DNA from: Flavisolibacter sp.
Lineage (GTDB): Bacteria > Bacteroidota > Bacteroidia > Chitinophagales > Chitinophagaceae
DNA length: 26,856 nt
Assembly: GCA_017745135.1 (NCBI GenBank)
Contig: JAGIAB010000006.1
Location: 1-26,856, forward strand
Direction of reading: 5' to 3'
Positions within the stretch are counted from its first letter, which is position 1. Each line of letters begins with the position of its first letter. The notes beneath the pieces were generated by a model. It was not told the DNA's origin, made no database searches, and saw only the letters and a list, made by a program, of their open reading frames with translations. This document shows positions 1-7,881 of the stretch, in pieces. Both the position numbers and the translations under genes were made by a program.

Positions 1-3000
1 AAGCAACGGTTACCATTGATGGTGAAGATTTTTTTGTCATCATTCGTCGCAATGAAGAACGGAATTTTGATACGAGCAGCAATTACCAGGATACAGAACA
101 TTTGTTGTCTTTGCCAAAAGTGATTGTCTTTCTCCATTTACTTTATACAAAAGGGCCGCATTATTTTGAAACCATTCGCAATTGGGATAAAGAAAAAAAT
201 AAACTGCTTGAGGCGTATGGTTATTCACTAGCTGATGACCTTTCCGGAAAATTTGAATTCAATTATAAGGATGGTAAACCTTATTTGCGGGTATTAGATC
301 CGTCGATAAAAAGAGTGGCTTCACCCTTGCCCTTAGCAAAACCTGCATTGGAAAAAGTTACCACTGTTGAAATAGAAGAGCCTGCACCCAGGGAACATAT
401 TATTTCAAAAAGATTAGGCGTTGTTTTTAATTTCAATAAATCTGGCTATCCTTTTTTTAGCATTGACCTTATAGGCGGTGAAATGGACGAAGAAGACAAT
501 TTTGCCGGAACGGTTGAAAAGCTTGAACTAGGTAAATACATTAACGCCGATGACTATAGCGACGAGGATAAAAATGTTTTAACTCTTGTTCGAAAGTTGC
601 AGGATGCAGAGATCAATAAATACGTAAGCCGCAACTCGCCGTTCTCAGGCATTTGGGAAAACATCATTCATCATGAAGATGATGAATTACCCGGAGAAAC
701 AAAGCGGTTAATTGTGGAATATTTATTTCCCAAGATCAAAAAATTGTTAGCCGATTTTACAGAATCACCGGTTTATATTTTACCGAAGGGGAAATCGTTT
801 AAAACAAATCATCTTCAGCGGGTAGAAGTCAGCAAACAATTCTTGGTGCCTCAGTTTTACGTAGGCACAGCAGGGAATAAATTTGAAGTAGAATGTTTGG
901 TGAAGCCGGATGGTGTTGTGCATTCCCTTAATGAAAATGAGGTGAATTCCCCATTGTTGTTTTTGTACAATCACCAAATCTATACCTGGATCAATACAGA
1001 AGCAATTGAAACTGCGGAACAATTTTTACCTGCCGGTATTCTTAAGTTCAAGGATGAAGAATGGGCACAAACCATGATGAAAATGGTAATGCCCCTGACT
1101 AAAGAGTACAAAGTTGATTTTGACAAGAATTTAATTTCTGAAATAAAAGATGGCGAGCCCGAAGTAAAAGTATTCCTTCATGAAAAAGGAGAATACCTTG
1201 TATTTCAGCCTATATTCAGTTACAAAGGATTTGATACAAAAGCAAAGGATAAAGATGAAGTGATCATTCCAAATGGCAACAAAGTGATCATTGTTCATCG
1301 TAACAGGGAAATAGAATCTGAATTCATTGAAAAATTAAGAACGCTTCATTCCAATTTTATTTCCTTCGATGACGGTGCTGCCCTGGCTTTAAAAGGAGCA
1401 GAAGTTTTAAAGAACAACTGGTTTTTTTTATTTGTAGATGCCATGAACGAAGCAAAGACTCCTGTATATGGTTTTGAGTCTTTGAAGAACTTCCGTTTCA
1501 ATACTGCCAAACCAACAACACATATTTACATCAGCAGCCACACCGACTGGTTTGATGCAAGAGTGGATGTGGTTTTTGGTGATCAGAAAGTAAGCGTTGC
1601 AGAGATTAAAAAAGCTCTCAATAACAAACAACAATTTGTTCAGTTAAATGACGGAACGCTTGGCATTCTTCCTGAAGAATGGCTGAAGAAATATGCATTG
1701 CTGTTTCGTGTTGGCGAAGGAAGAACAGACAAGCTCAAACTTTCCCGCTATCATTTAAGTGTAATTGACGAATTGTATGAAAACCGCAATGCCGAAGAAT
1801 TAACCATTCAGCTGGAAGAAAAATATGAGCGCATCCGTGATTTTGATAAGATAAAAGAAATTGATCCTCCGGAAAATCTTGCACACATATTACGTCCATA
1901 CCAGGTGGGTGGTTACCAGTGGCTGAATTATTTACATGAAGTAGGATGGGGCGGAATTTTAGCTGACGATATGGGTTTGGGTAAAACAGTGCAGGCACTT
2001 TCGTTCCTTCAACATTATTATGAAGCGCATGATGGTAATATGAAGGCCTTGGTTGTTTGCCCAACAACATTGATCTATAACTGGGAAAACGAGATCAAGA
2101 AGTTTACGCCTTCAATGGAATATTATATTCATCATGGTCCTTTGCGAAGCCGTGATGTGAATGAATTAAACAAACACCATATCATCATAACGACTTATGG
2201 CACTTTGCGAAGCGATATCAAAACTTTTGTTCAAATGCCATTGGACTATGTGATACTGGATGAATCGCAGGCTATTAAAAATCCGTCGAGCAAGGTTACT
2301 AAAGCGGCATCGCTGTTGAATACAAAACATCGTTTGTGCATGAGCGGTACACCGCTTCAAAACAATACGTTTGATATTTATGCACAGATGAATTTTTTGA
2401 ATCCGGGCATGTTAGGTTCTGTTGAATTCTTCAGGCAGGAATTTGCCGTGCCTATCGACAAGTTTGGAGAACCCGAACAGAAAGATCATCTCAAGAAAAT
2501 ATTGTATCCTTTTATTTTAAGAAGGACTAAAGAACAGGTTGCAAAAGATCTTCCTGAAAAAATTGAAACAGTTTTGTTCTGCGAAATGGAAGATGAGCAA
2601 AGAAGAATTTATGATGCGTACAGGAACGATTATCGTTCAAAAATCATGGGAACGATAGAAGAGCAGGGAATTCAAAAATCGCAGCTTACGATTTTGCAAG
2701 GCTTAATGAAGCTCCGCCAGATTTGTGATTCACCGGCCATTTTAAATGAAGAAGATAAATTCCCAAACCATTCCATCAAGTTGGAGGAATTGGGAAGAGA
2801 GATTACAGAAAATATTGGCAACCACAAAGCGCTTATCTTTTCACAGTTTCTTGGAATGCTGGCGTTGATCAGGGAAAAACTCACTGAGCTTGGTGTTAAG
2901 TTTCAGTATTTTGATGGGAGCACCTCTGCGCCAGATCGTGAAAAAGCAATTCAGGCATTTCAGAATGATGATGAGACGAGAGTGTTTTTAATTTCACTCA

Positions 3001-3281
3001 AAGCTGGTGGTGTTGGTTTGAACTTAACTGCAGCGGATTATGTTTACATTGTAGATCCCTGGTGGAATCCTGCGGTTGAGCAACAAGCTATTGATCGTAC
3101 GCACCGTATTGGCCAAACCAAAAATATTTTTGCTTATCGCATGATCTGTAAGGATACCATTGAAGATAAGATCATGCAGTTGCAGGAAAAGAAACGTTTG
3201 CTCGCAAAAGAATTAATTTCAGATGATGCCACGTTTGTGAAGGCACTTACAAGGGAAGATGTAGAATATTTGTTCAGCTAA
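1..3281 (+). CDS. SNF2-family DNA-dependent ATPase/helicase, 5'-truncated
   Basis: This is a Swi2/Snf2-type superfamily 2 ATPase that would translocate on double-stranded DNA and remodel protein-DNA complexes. The frame is open from position 3 with no stop, so the true start lies upstream of the window. About 1092 residues are visible. Walker A (GLGKT) is at nt 1971-1988 and the Walker B box is DESQ (nt 2259-2270), where many relatives have DEAH. Motif III reads SGTPLQNN. The C-terminal helicase lobe has GGVGLNLTAADYV, then DPWWNPAVEQQAIDRTHRIGQ-like motifs V and VI, which are diagnostic of SNF2 proteins. The roughly 600 N-terminal residues form a long accessory region that I cannot assign to a named domain. 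The gene ends in TAA and is followed by a 106-bp gap before chrA. The family call is firm; the cellular role is unknown. Confidence 0.93.
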   Translation, partial: ATVTIDGEDFFVIIRRNEERNFDTSSNYQDTEHLLSLPKVIVFLHLLYTKGPHYFETIRNWDKEKNKLLEAYGYSLADDLSGKFEFNYKDGKPYLRVLDPSIKRVASPLPLAKPALEKVTTVEIEEPAPREHIISKRLGVVFNFNKSGYPFFSIDLIGGEMDEEDNFAGTVEKLELGKYINADDYSDEDKNVLTLVRKLQDAEINKYVSRNSPFSGIWENIIHHEDDELPGETKRLIVEYLFPKIKKLLADFTESPVYILPKGKSFKTNHLQRVEVSKQFLVPQFYVGTAGNKFEVECLVKPDGVVHSLNENEVNSPLLFLYNHQIYTWINTEAIETAEQFLPAGILKFKDEEWAQTMMKMVMPLTKEYKVDFDKNLISEIKDGEPEVKVFLHEKGEYLVFQPIFSYKGFDTKAKDKDEVIIPNGNKVIIVHRNREIESEFIEKLRTLHSNFISFDDGAALALKGAEVLKNNWFFLFVDAMNEAKTPVYGFESLKNFRFNTAKPTTHIYISSHTDWFDARVDVVFGDQKVSVAEIKKALNNKQQFVQLNDGTLGILPEEWLKKYALLFRVGEGRTDKLKLSRYHLSVIDELYENRNAEELTIQLEEKYERIRDFDKIKEIDPPENLAHILRPYQVGGYQWLNYLHEVGWGGILADDMGLGKTVQALSFLQHYYEAHDGNMKALVVCPTTLIYNWENEIKKFTPSMEYYIHHGPLRSRDVNELNKHHIIITTYGTLRSDIKTFVQMPLDYVILDESQAIKNPSSKVTKAASLLNTKHRLCMSGTPLQNNTFDIYAQMNFLNPGMLGSVEFFRQEFAVPIDKFGEPEQKDHLKKILYPFILRRTKEQVAKDLPEKIETVLFCEMEDEQRRIYDAYRNDYRSKIMGTIEEQGIQKSQLTILQGLMKLRQICDSPAILNEEDKFPNHSIKLEELGREITENIGNHKALIFSQFLGMLALIREKLTELGVKFQYFDGSTSAPDREKAIQAFQNDDETRVFLISLKAGGVGLNLTAADYVYIVDPWWNPAVEQQAIDRTHRIGQTKNIFAYRMICKDTIEDKIMQLQEKKRLLAKELISDDATFVKALTREDVEYLFS

Positions 3282-3354
3282 CAAGCTTGGGGAGATGGTT
3301 GTCTTTTAATAAGAAGTCAACACTTCCGATTGTTTCTTTTTAGCATTACTATTC

Positions 3355-3367
3355 TTCATGGCATGAA
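3355..3367. promoter_or_regulatory. 13-bp palindrome upstream of the chromate transporter
   Basis: TTCATG-G-CATGAA is a perfect inverted repeat around a single G. It ends 20 bp before the ATG cluster of the transporter and lies next to an AT-rich TATAAATTTA stretch. It could be an operator. No regulator gene is adjacent, and a 13-bp palindrome can arise by chance, so this is weak. Confidence 0.2.
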
Positions 3368-3387
3368 TTCTATAAATTTATCCCGCC

Positions 3388-4641
3388 ATGATGATGCTTC
3401 GCCACGTTCCTTTTTTAAAGAATGTTTTTTTGTACAGCCTTACTGCAGTTGGCGGTCCGCAGGCTCATCTGGCAATGATGATGAAAATATTTGCCGGCAA
3501 AAGGCATGATGTTACAAAGGAAGAATTACTTGAATATAATGCATTTTGCAACTTACTTCCTGGTGCTTCGTCAACGCAAACTGTAACGTTGATCGGCTAT
3601 AAAAGAGGAGGAGTACCTCTTGCCGTAATGACCTTGTTGATTTGGATTGCGCCGGCCTGCATACTCATGGGTGCTTTCTCTTTTTTGTTGCATTACATCG
3701 ATCAAAAATCTTTGCATACAGATATTTTCAAGTTCATACCTTCTTTGGCTGTGGGATTTTTGGTCTATGCTTCTGTAATGGCATTTGGCGTTTCTATCAG
3801 AAACACCATTACCTGGATCATCATGTTAGCCTGCATTATTGCTACCTACGTTTTTTTTAAAACTCCTTGGATTTTTCCTCTGTTAATAGTTCTGGGAGGA
3901 TTTGCAACAAATCTGAGTCACAAAAGAATTCCTCAACACGAAACAAAACCAAGAAAAATCAAGTGGTGGAATATCTGGTTGTTTGCCATCATTTTTATTG
4001 CTGCAGGAATTTTGAGTGAAGCAGCGAGAAAAAATGACTGGCCCAACAGGAAGCCAATTAATTTGTTCGAGAACACTTATCGGATGGGCAGCCTGGTATT
4101 TGGAGGAGGACAGGTATTGATGCCAATGATGTATGAGCAGTTTTCTGTCCGCCCCGAGATTGTAAGAAAGAAAAGACCTGAAGTTGCTAAGAACATGCTT
4201 GAGATCGATAAAGATGATATGACAACAGCAATGGGGATTGTAAGAGCAATGCCAGGACCGGTTTTCTCAATTGCTTCTTTCGCGGGGGGCAATTCTTTGA
4301 GAGGAATGGGAACAGAAATGCAGATCGTTGGTTGCATTATAGGTTCCATTGCTATTTTTCTACCCAGTGCGTTGTTGGTCTTATTCTTTTTCCCTATTTG
4401 GAATAATCTAAAAAAGTATGCGGCAGTGTACCGGTCTCTTGAAGGTATTAATGCTGCAGTTGTAGGGATTATGATTGCTTCGACACTTTATATTATGAAG
4501 GATATCTCGTTAATTGATGGTACGTCTTCCAGCCTGATTAATATTGCTGTTATTGTAATTACTTTCTTATTGCTCCAGTTCACAAAAATTGCATCTCCGA
4601 TTATTGTTGCAGCCAGCCTTGCACTCGGTTATTTTTTATGA
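3388..4641 (+). CDS. chrA: ChrA-family chromate transporter
   Basis: This is an inner-membrane transporter of the CHR family, whose characterised members expel chromate, probably in exchange for or alongside other anions. The 417-residue protein has the two-half layout of long-chain ChrA proteins. The first half carries VGGPQAH (family FGGP.AH) and NLLPGASSTQ (family LPGP..TQ). The second half carries FGGGQVLMP and AMPGPVFSIASFAGG, the corresponding repeated motifs. Many hydrophobic segments are spread along the chain. Three consecutive ATG codons (3388, 3391, 3394) make the exact start uncertain by two residues. Its last 13 bp overlap the 3' end of nadD on the other strand. Substrate is inferred from family only, and Bacteroidota members are mostly uncharacterised. 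Confidence 0.88.
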   Translation: MMMLRHVPFLKNVFLYSLTAVGGPQAHLAMMMKIFAGKRHDVTKEELLEYNAFCNLLPGASSTQTVTLIGYKRGGVPLAVMTLLIWIAPACILMGAFSFLLHYIDQKSLHTDIFKFIPSLAVGFLVYASVMAFGVSIRNTITWIIMLACIIATYVFFKTPWIFPLLIVLGGFATNLSHKRIPQHETKPRKIKWWNIWLFAIIFIAAGILSEAARKNDWPNRKPINLFENTYRMGSLVFGGGQVLMPMMYEQFSVRPEIVRKKRPEVAKNMLEIDKDDMTTAMGIVRAMPGPVFSIASFAGGNSLRGMGTEMQIVGCIIGSIAIFLPSALLVLFFFPIWNNLKKYAAVYRSLEGINAAVVGIMIASTLYIMKDISLIDGTSSSLINIAVIVITFLLLQFTKIASPIIVAASLALGYFL

Positions 4642-5213
4642 GCCTTTCTAAAGAAGCTGCTTGATAAAATTTCTTTCTCAATACTTGATGGCACCAGGTA
4701 CTTAATGGATTTCCCCTTTTTGATTAATTCACGTATATGGGTAGACGAAATTTCAAGCAGGGGGGCGTTCATGACAGTAATTCTTGCATTTAACTTATTG
4801 TCCACTTCAAAACCGGGACGCTTGTAAATGATGATCGGATAATTTTCTATAATTACCTCTGCATTTTTCCATTTACCAATATTTTGAAAGCCGTCGCTTC
4901 CCATAATGATGGAAAAAGAATGGTCAGGATATTTTTCCTTTAAGTAAGCAAGTGTATGAACAGTATATGAGGGCTTGGGGAGTGAGAATTCGATATCGCT
5001 TGCTTTTAGTCTTGGATCTTCCTCTATAGCCTTATTAACCAGATGGAGCCGATCATATTCATTCATCAGGCTTTGCGTATCCTTAAATGGATTTAAGGGA
5101 GAAACAATAAACCACATTTTTTCAATAGCTGACTCATTTAAAATATGGTTTGCTATTATTAAATGCCCAATATGTATAGGGTTAAAAGAACCAAAATAAA
5201 GTCCGACTTTCAC
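4629..5213 (-). CDS. nadD: Nicotinate-nucleotide adenylyltransferase
   Basis: This cytosolic enzyme transfers AMP from ATP to nicotinate mononucleotide, giving deamido-NAD in NAD biosynthesis. The 194-residue chain is the usual length. It opens with the nucleotidyltransferase signature GSFNPIHIGH (residues 8-17, with the HxGH motif) and ends with SSTHIR (156-161), the conserved ISSTxIR motif that contacts the triphosphate. The middle segment SIIMGSDGFQNIGKWK corresponds to the GxD...WK region of the family. It lies 23 bp downstream of feoA on the same strand, so the two may be cotranscribed. It overlaps the convergent chrA by 13 bp. The call is firm. Confidence 0.95.
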   Translation of the reverse strand: MKVGLYFGSFNPIHIGHLIIANHILNESAIEKMWFIVSPLNPFKDTQSLMNEYDRLHLVNKAIEEDPRLKASDIEFSLPKPSYTVHTLAYLKEKYPDHSFSIIMGSDGFQNIGKWKNAEVIIENYPIIIYKRPGFEVDNKLNARITVMNAPLLEISSTHIRELIKKGKSIKYLVPSSIEKEILSSSFFRKAHKK

Positions 5214-5236
5214 CTAATTAATTGATTATCAATTTA

Positions 5237-5455
5237 TTACTTAGAAACCAAAATTTGCTTGGCCTCGTTTTTTCTTAGACTAAGAGAATAACCAGAGATT
5301 CTGACAGAAATAGGATCTCCAAGGGGAGCTATTTGCTCAACCACAATTTCTTCTCCGGGTAAACAGCCCATTTCCATCAATTTGAGTTCTAATTCCGAGC
5401 TTTCAAATTCAGTAATGATAGCTCGTTCCCCTGCTTTTAATTCAGATAGACGCAT
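5237..5455 (-). CDS. feoA: FeoA-domain protein
   Basis: This 72-residue protein consists of a single FeoA (SH3-like) domain. It begins RLSELKAGERAIITEF and contains the family core in which the chain turns at MGCLPG (usual G[LF].PG) before a strand carrying DPISVRISGYSLSLRK. FeoA supports the ferrous-iron permease FeoB, and similar domains also occur at the C-terminus of iron-dependent DtxR-like repressors. No feoB is adjacent: the neighbours are nadD downstream and ybeY divergent upstream, across a 59-bp gap. It may therefore act in trans on a distant FeoB or in another role. The domain call is strong and the function is less certain. Confidence 0.87.
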   Translation of the reverse strand: MRLSELKAGERAIITEFESSELELKLMEMGCLPGEEIVVEQIAPLGDPISVRISGYSLSLRKNEAKQILVSK

Positions 5456-5514
5456 AATGATTTAAAACTCAAAACTATTGCAAGGGTTTATACGAGGTTT
5501 ACGATTTTTGAAAT

Positions 5515-5967
5515 ATGTCTGAGCAGATTACAAAAAGTATTCACTTCCATTACACAGATCAAAGTTTTTATCTGCCTCGTCGTACGGATCTCAAAAAATT
5601 CATTCTTCAAATTTTCAAGATGGAAGGATGTGCCCCGGAAGAGATCAACTATATTTTTTGTTCTGACGATTATCTCTTTAACCTGAATAACACCTACCTA
5701 AAACATAAAACCTACACAGACATTATCACCTTCCAATATTCCTGGCCGCCACAGCTCATCCTCTCAGATATCTATATCAGTGTGGAAAGGGTAAGAGAGA
5801 ATGCAAAATTGTATAATACCTCCTTTCTTAATGAGCTCTACAGGGTAATATTTCATGGTGCCCTCCATTTGTGTGGATATAAAGACAAATCAAAAAAGGA
5901 TGAGCTCCAGATGAGAAGTAAAGAGAACTTTTACCTGAGCCTTTATGTTCCACGTGGAATAAAGTAA
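5515..5967 (+). CDS. ybeY: Endoribonuclease YbeY (rRNA maturation factor)
   Basis: YbeY is a metal-dependent RNase involved in 16S rRNA 3' maturation and ribosome quality control. The 150-residue protein carries the metal-binding segment HGALHLCGYKDK near residues 115-126. The first two histidines of the classic HGxxHLxGxDH motif are present. The third ligand position is Asp (GYKDK) rather than His, a form I recall from other Bacteroidota YbeY proteins. Upstream, DIITFQY matches the conserved T-D-V/I-[IL]-[ST]-F segment. The gene starts 59 bp from the divergent feoA and ends 51 bp before the chosen mnmG start. Its last codons coincide with a parS-like palindrome. Confidence 0.92.
   Translation: MSEQITKSIHFHYTDQSFYLPRRTDLKKFILQIFKMEGCAPEEINYIFCSDDYLFNLNNTYLKHKTYTDIITFQYSWPPQLILSDIYISVERVRENAKLYNTSFLNELYRVIFHGALHLCGYKDKSKKDELQMRSKENFYLSLYVPRGIK
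5946..5961. promoter_or_regulatory. parS-like ParB-binding site 1
   Basis: TGTTCCACGTGGAATA matches the palindromic parS form TGTTCCACGTGGAACA at 15 of 16 positions. It lies inside ybeY and encodes its Val-Pro-Arg-Gly-Ile tail. Chromosomal parS sites bind ParB and nucleate SMC/ParABS chromosome segregation, and in many bacteria they cluster near gidA (mnmG) and the origin. No parA or parB is in the window, so the assignment rests on sequence and context. Confidence 0.68.
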
Positions 5968-5982
5968 AAACCAACATTAACA

Positions 5983-5998
5983 TGTTTCCCGTGGAACA
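5983..5998. promoter_or_regulatory. parS-like ParB-binding site 2
   Basis: TGTTTCCCGTGGAACA matches parS (TGTTTCACGTGAAACA or TGTTCCACGTGGAACA) at 14 of 16 positions. It sits 37 bp from site 1, centre to centre, in the ybeY-mnmG gap and 20 bp before the mnmG ATG. It extends one base each side as A...T, keeping the symmetry. One central pair (C/T at positions 7 and 10) and one outer pair break the palindrome, so it may be a weaker site. Confidence 0.6.
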
Positions 5999-6018
5999 TT
6001 GAAATAATTTTGTCAGCT

Positions 6019-7881
6019 ATGTTTCAAGAATACGACGTTATAGTTGTTGGTGCCGGCCATGCTGGTTGTGAAGCTGCCGCCGCCGCAGCCAATATGGGAT
6101 CCAAAACGCTCCTCATTACGATGAATATGCAAACCATTGCCCAAATGAGTTGCAACCCTGCCATGGGAGGAATTGCTAAGGGTCAAATCGTAAGAGAAAT
6201 CGATGCCTTAGGCGGTTATTCAGGAATTGTATCTGACGCTTCCATGATCCAGTTTAGAATGCTGAACCGGTCCAAAGGGCCAGCCATGTGGAGTCCCAGG
6301 TCTCAGAATGATCGGATATTGTTTTCTCTGAAATGGAGGCAAATGTTAGAGGAGACGGAGCGGGTAGAATTCTATCAGGATATGGTACGGCAGATTTTAG
6401 TGGAAAATGGCAGGGCTGTCGGGGTGGTTACAGGCCTTGGGCATGAAATCAAGGCAAAAGCAGTTGTATTAACTAACGGAACCTTCTTAAACGGCGTGAT
6501 CCATATCGGTGAAAAGAGATTAGGAGGGGGCAGGGTAGCTGAAAAGGCTTCCGAGGGTCTTACAGAGCAGCTGGTTTCTTTGGGTTTTGAAAGTGACCGC
6601 CTTAAAACAGGAACGCCACCCAGAGTTGACGGACGTTCTCTCGATTATTCTAAAATGGAGGAACAGAAGGGTGATGAGGAAATCAGAGGCTTTTCCTACC
6701 TAAACTCCGAAAAGCCCCAAACTCAAAGAAGTTGTTGGATAACTTATACAAACTCAGAGGTGCATGACTTACTAAAAACCGGCTTTGACCGCAGCCCAAT
6801 GTTTACAGGAAGAATAGAAGGAGTAGGGCCAAGGTATTGTCCAAGCATAGAAGATAAGATCAACCGCTTCGCTGAAAAGGAAAGACATCAATTATTTGTA
6901 GAACCTGAAGGCTGGAATACGGTAGAGGTTTATGTAAACGGGTTTTCTACTTCTTTACCTGAAGAAGTGCAATATGAAGCTTTGAAAAAGGTGCCGGGAT
7001 TTGAAAAGGTTAAGTTTTTCCGGCCAGGATATGCCATCGAGTATGATTATTTCCCACCAACACAATTAAACTACAGTCTTGAAACCAAGCACATTGAGAA
7101 TCTATTCTTTGCAGGGCAAATCAATGGAACGACCGGATACGAGGAAGCAGCTTGCCAGGGATTGATGGCGGGTATAAATGCACATCTGAAAACCAGAAAT
7201 GAAGCTCCCCTTATTCTAAAAAGAAGCGAAGCCTACATCGGGGTTCTCATTGATGACCTGATCAGCAAAGGCACACAAGAGCCCTACCGAATGTTTACTT
7301 CAAGAGCAGAGTTCAGAACGCTTTTGAGACAGGATAATGCAGACTTGCGGCTTACAGAACTTAGTTACCGTCTTGGTCTTGCCAGCCAGGAAAGAATGGA
7401 TAAAGTATTTCAAAAGAAAAAAGAGGTTGAAGAGATCAAAACCTATCTGTCTACGGTAACCATCGAACCATCAGAAATCAATACCTTTTTCGAGAAGGTT
7501 GGAAGTGCATCAATTACTGAAAAACAAAAAGCCGAAAGGATATTATTGCGGCCAAACATTTCTCTGCAGGACCTGATCGCTCATGTTCCCAAATTAAATA
7601 ACAGCTTATCTGGCTTCGAGCCGGAATCCATTGAACAGGCAGAAATCCAGGTGAAATACCAGGTCTACATTGACAAAGAAAAAGATTTGGTTGCCAGAAT
7701 GAGGCAGTTAGAAGACCTAGAAATTCCAGAACAGTTTGATTATCAACGAATTATATCACTGGGGGCTGAAGCCAGAGAAAAATTGAACCGCGTAAAACCA
7801 AGAACTTTAGGCCAAGCCAGTCGAATTTCCGGAATCAATCCAAGTGATGTGCAAATATTAATGGTCTACATGGGGCGATGA
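6019..7881 (+). CDS. mnmG: tRNA uridine-5-carboxymethylaminomethyl modification enzyme MnmG (GidA)
   Basis: MnmG is an FAD-dependent protein that works with the GTPase MnmE to install the (carboxymethyl)aminomethyl group on U34 of certain tRNAs. The N-terminal FAD fold is marked by VVGAGHAGCEAA (residues 10-21). Both conserved cysteines are present, in SCNPAMGGIAKG and YCPSIEDKI. Other family blocks are visible: RMLNRSKGPAMWSPR, LKTGTPPRVDGRS, QINGTTGYEEAACQGL and FTSRAEFRTLLRQDNADLR. I chose ATG at 6019 (620 residues) over an in-frame TTG at 6010, because it puts the FAD motif at the usual distance. No MnmE gene is in the window. The 3' end overlaps the convergent helicase gene by 24 bp. Confidence 0.97.
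   Translation: MFQEYDVIVVGAGHAGCEAAAAAANMGSKTLLITMNMQTIAQMSCNPAMGGIAKGQIVREIDALGGYSGIVSDASMIQFRMLNRSKGPAMWSPRSQNDRILFSLKWRQMLEETERVEFYQDMVRQILVENGRAVGVVTGLGHEIKAKAVVLTNGTFLNGVIHIGEKRLGGGRVAEKASEGLTEQLVSLGFESDRLKTGTPPRVDGRSLDYSKMEEQKGDEEIRGFSYLNSEKPQTQRSCWITYTNSEVHDLLKTGFDRSPMFTGRIEGVGPRYCPSIEDKINRFAEKERHQLFVEPEGWNTVEVYVNGFSTSLPEEVQYEALKKVPGFEKVKFFRPGYAIEYDYFPPTQLNYSLETKHIENLFFAGQINGTTGYEEAACQGLMAGINAHLKTRNEAPLILKRSEAYIGVLIDDLISKGTQEPYRMFTSRAEFRTLLRQDNADLRLTELSYRLGLASQERMDKVFQKKKEVEEIKTYLSTVTIEPSEINTFFEKVGSASITEKQKAERILLRPNISLQDLIAHVPKLNNSLSGFEPESIEQAEIQVKYQVYIDKEKDLVARMRQLEDLEIPEQFDYQRIISLGAEAREKLNRVKPRTLGQASRISGINPSDVQILMVYMGR

Noticed and set aside
5478..5510. Possible Bacteroidota promoter (TTG ... 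GATTTTTG) before ybeY
   Set aside because: The spacing is 22 bp, one -7 base is wrong, and the box ends only 4 bp before the ATG, leaving no room for a normal leader.
3388..7881. Signs of recent horizontal transfer in the chrA to mnmG region
   Set aside because: Genes are tightly packed housekeeping functions with no integrase, repeats at the ends or tRNA; nothing supports an island.
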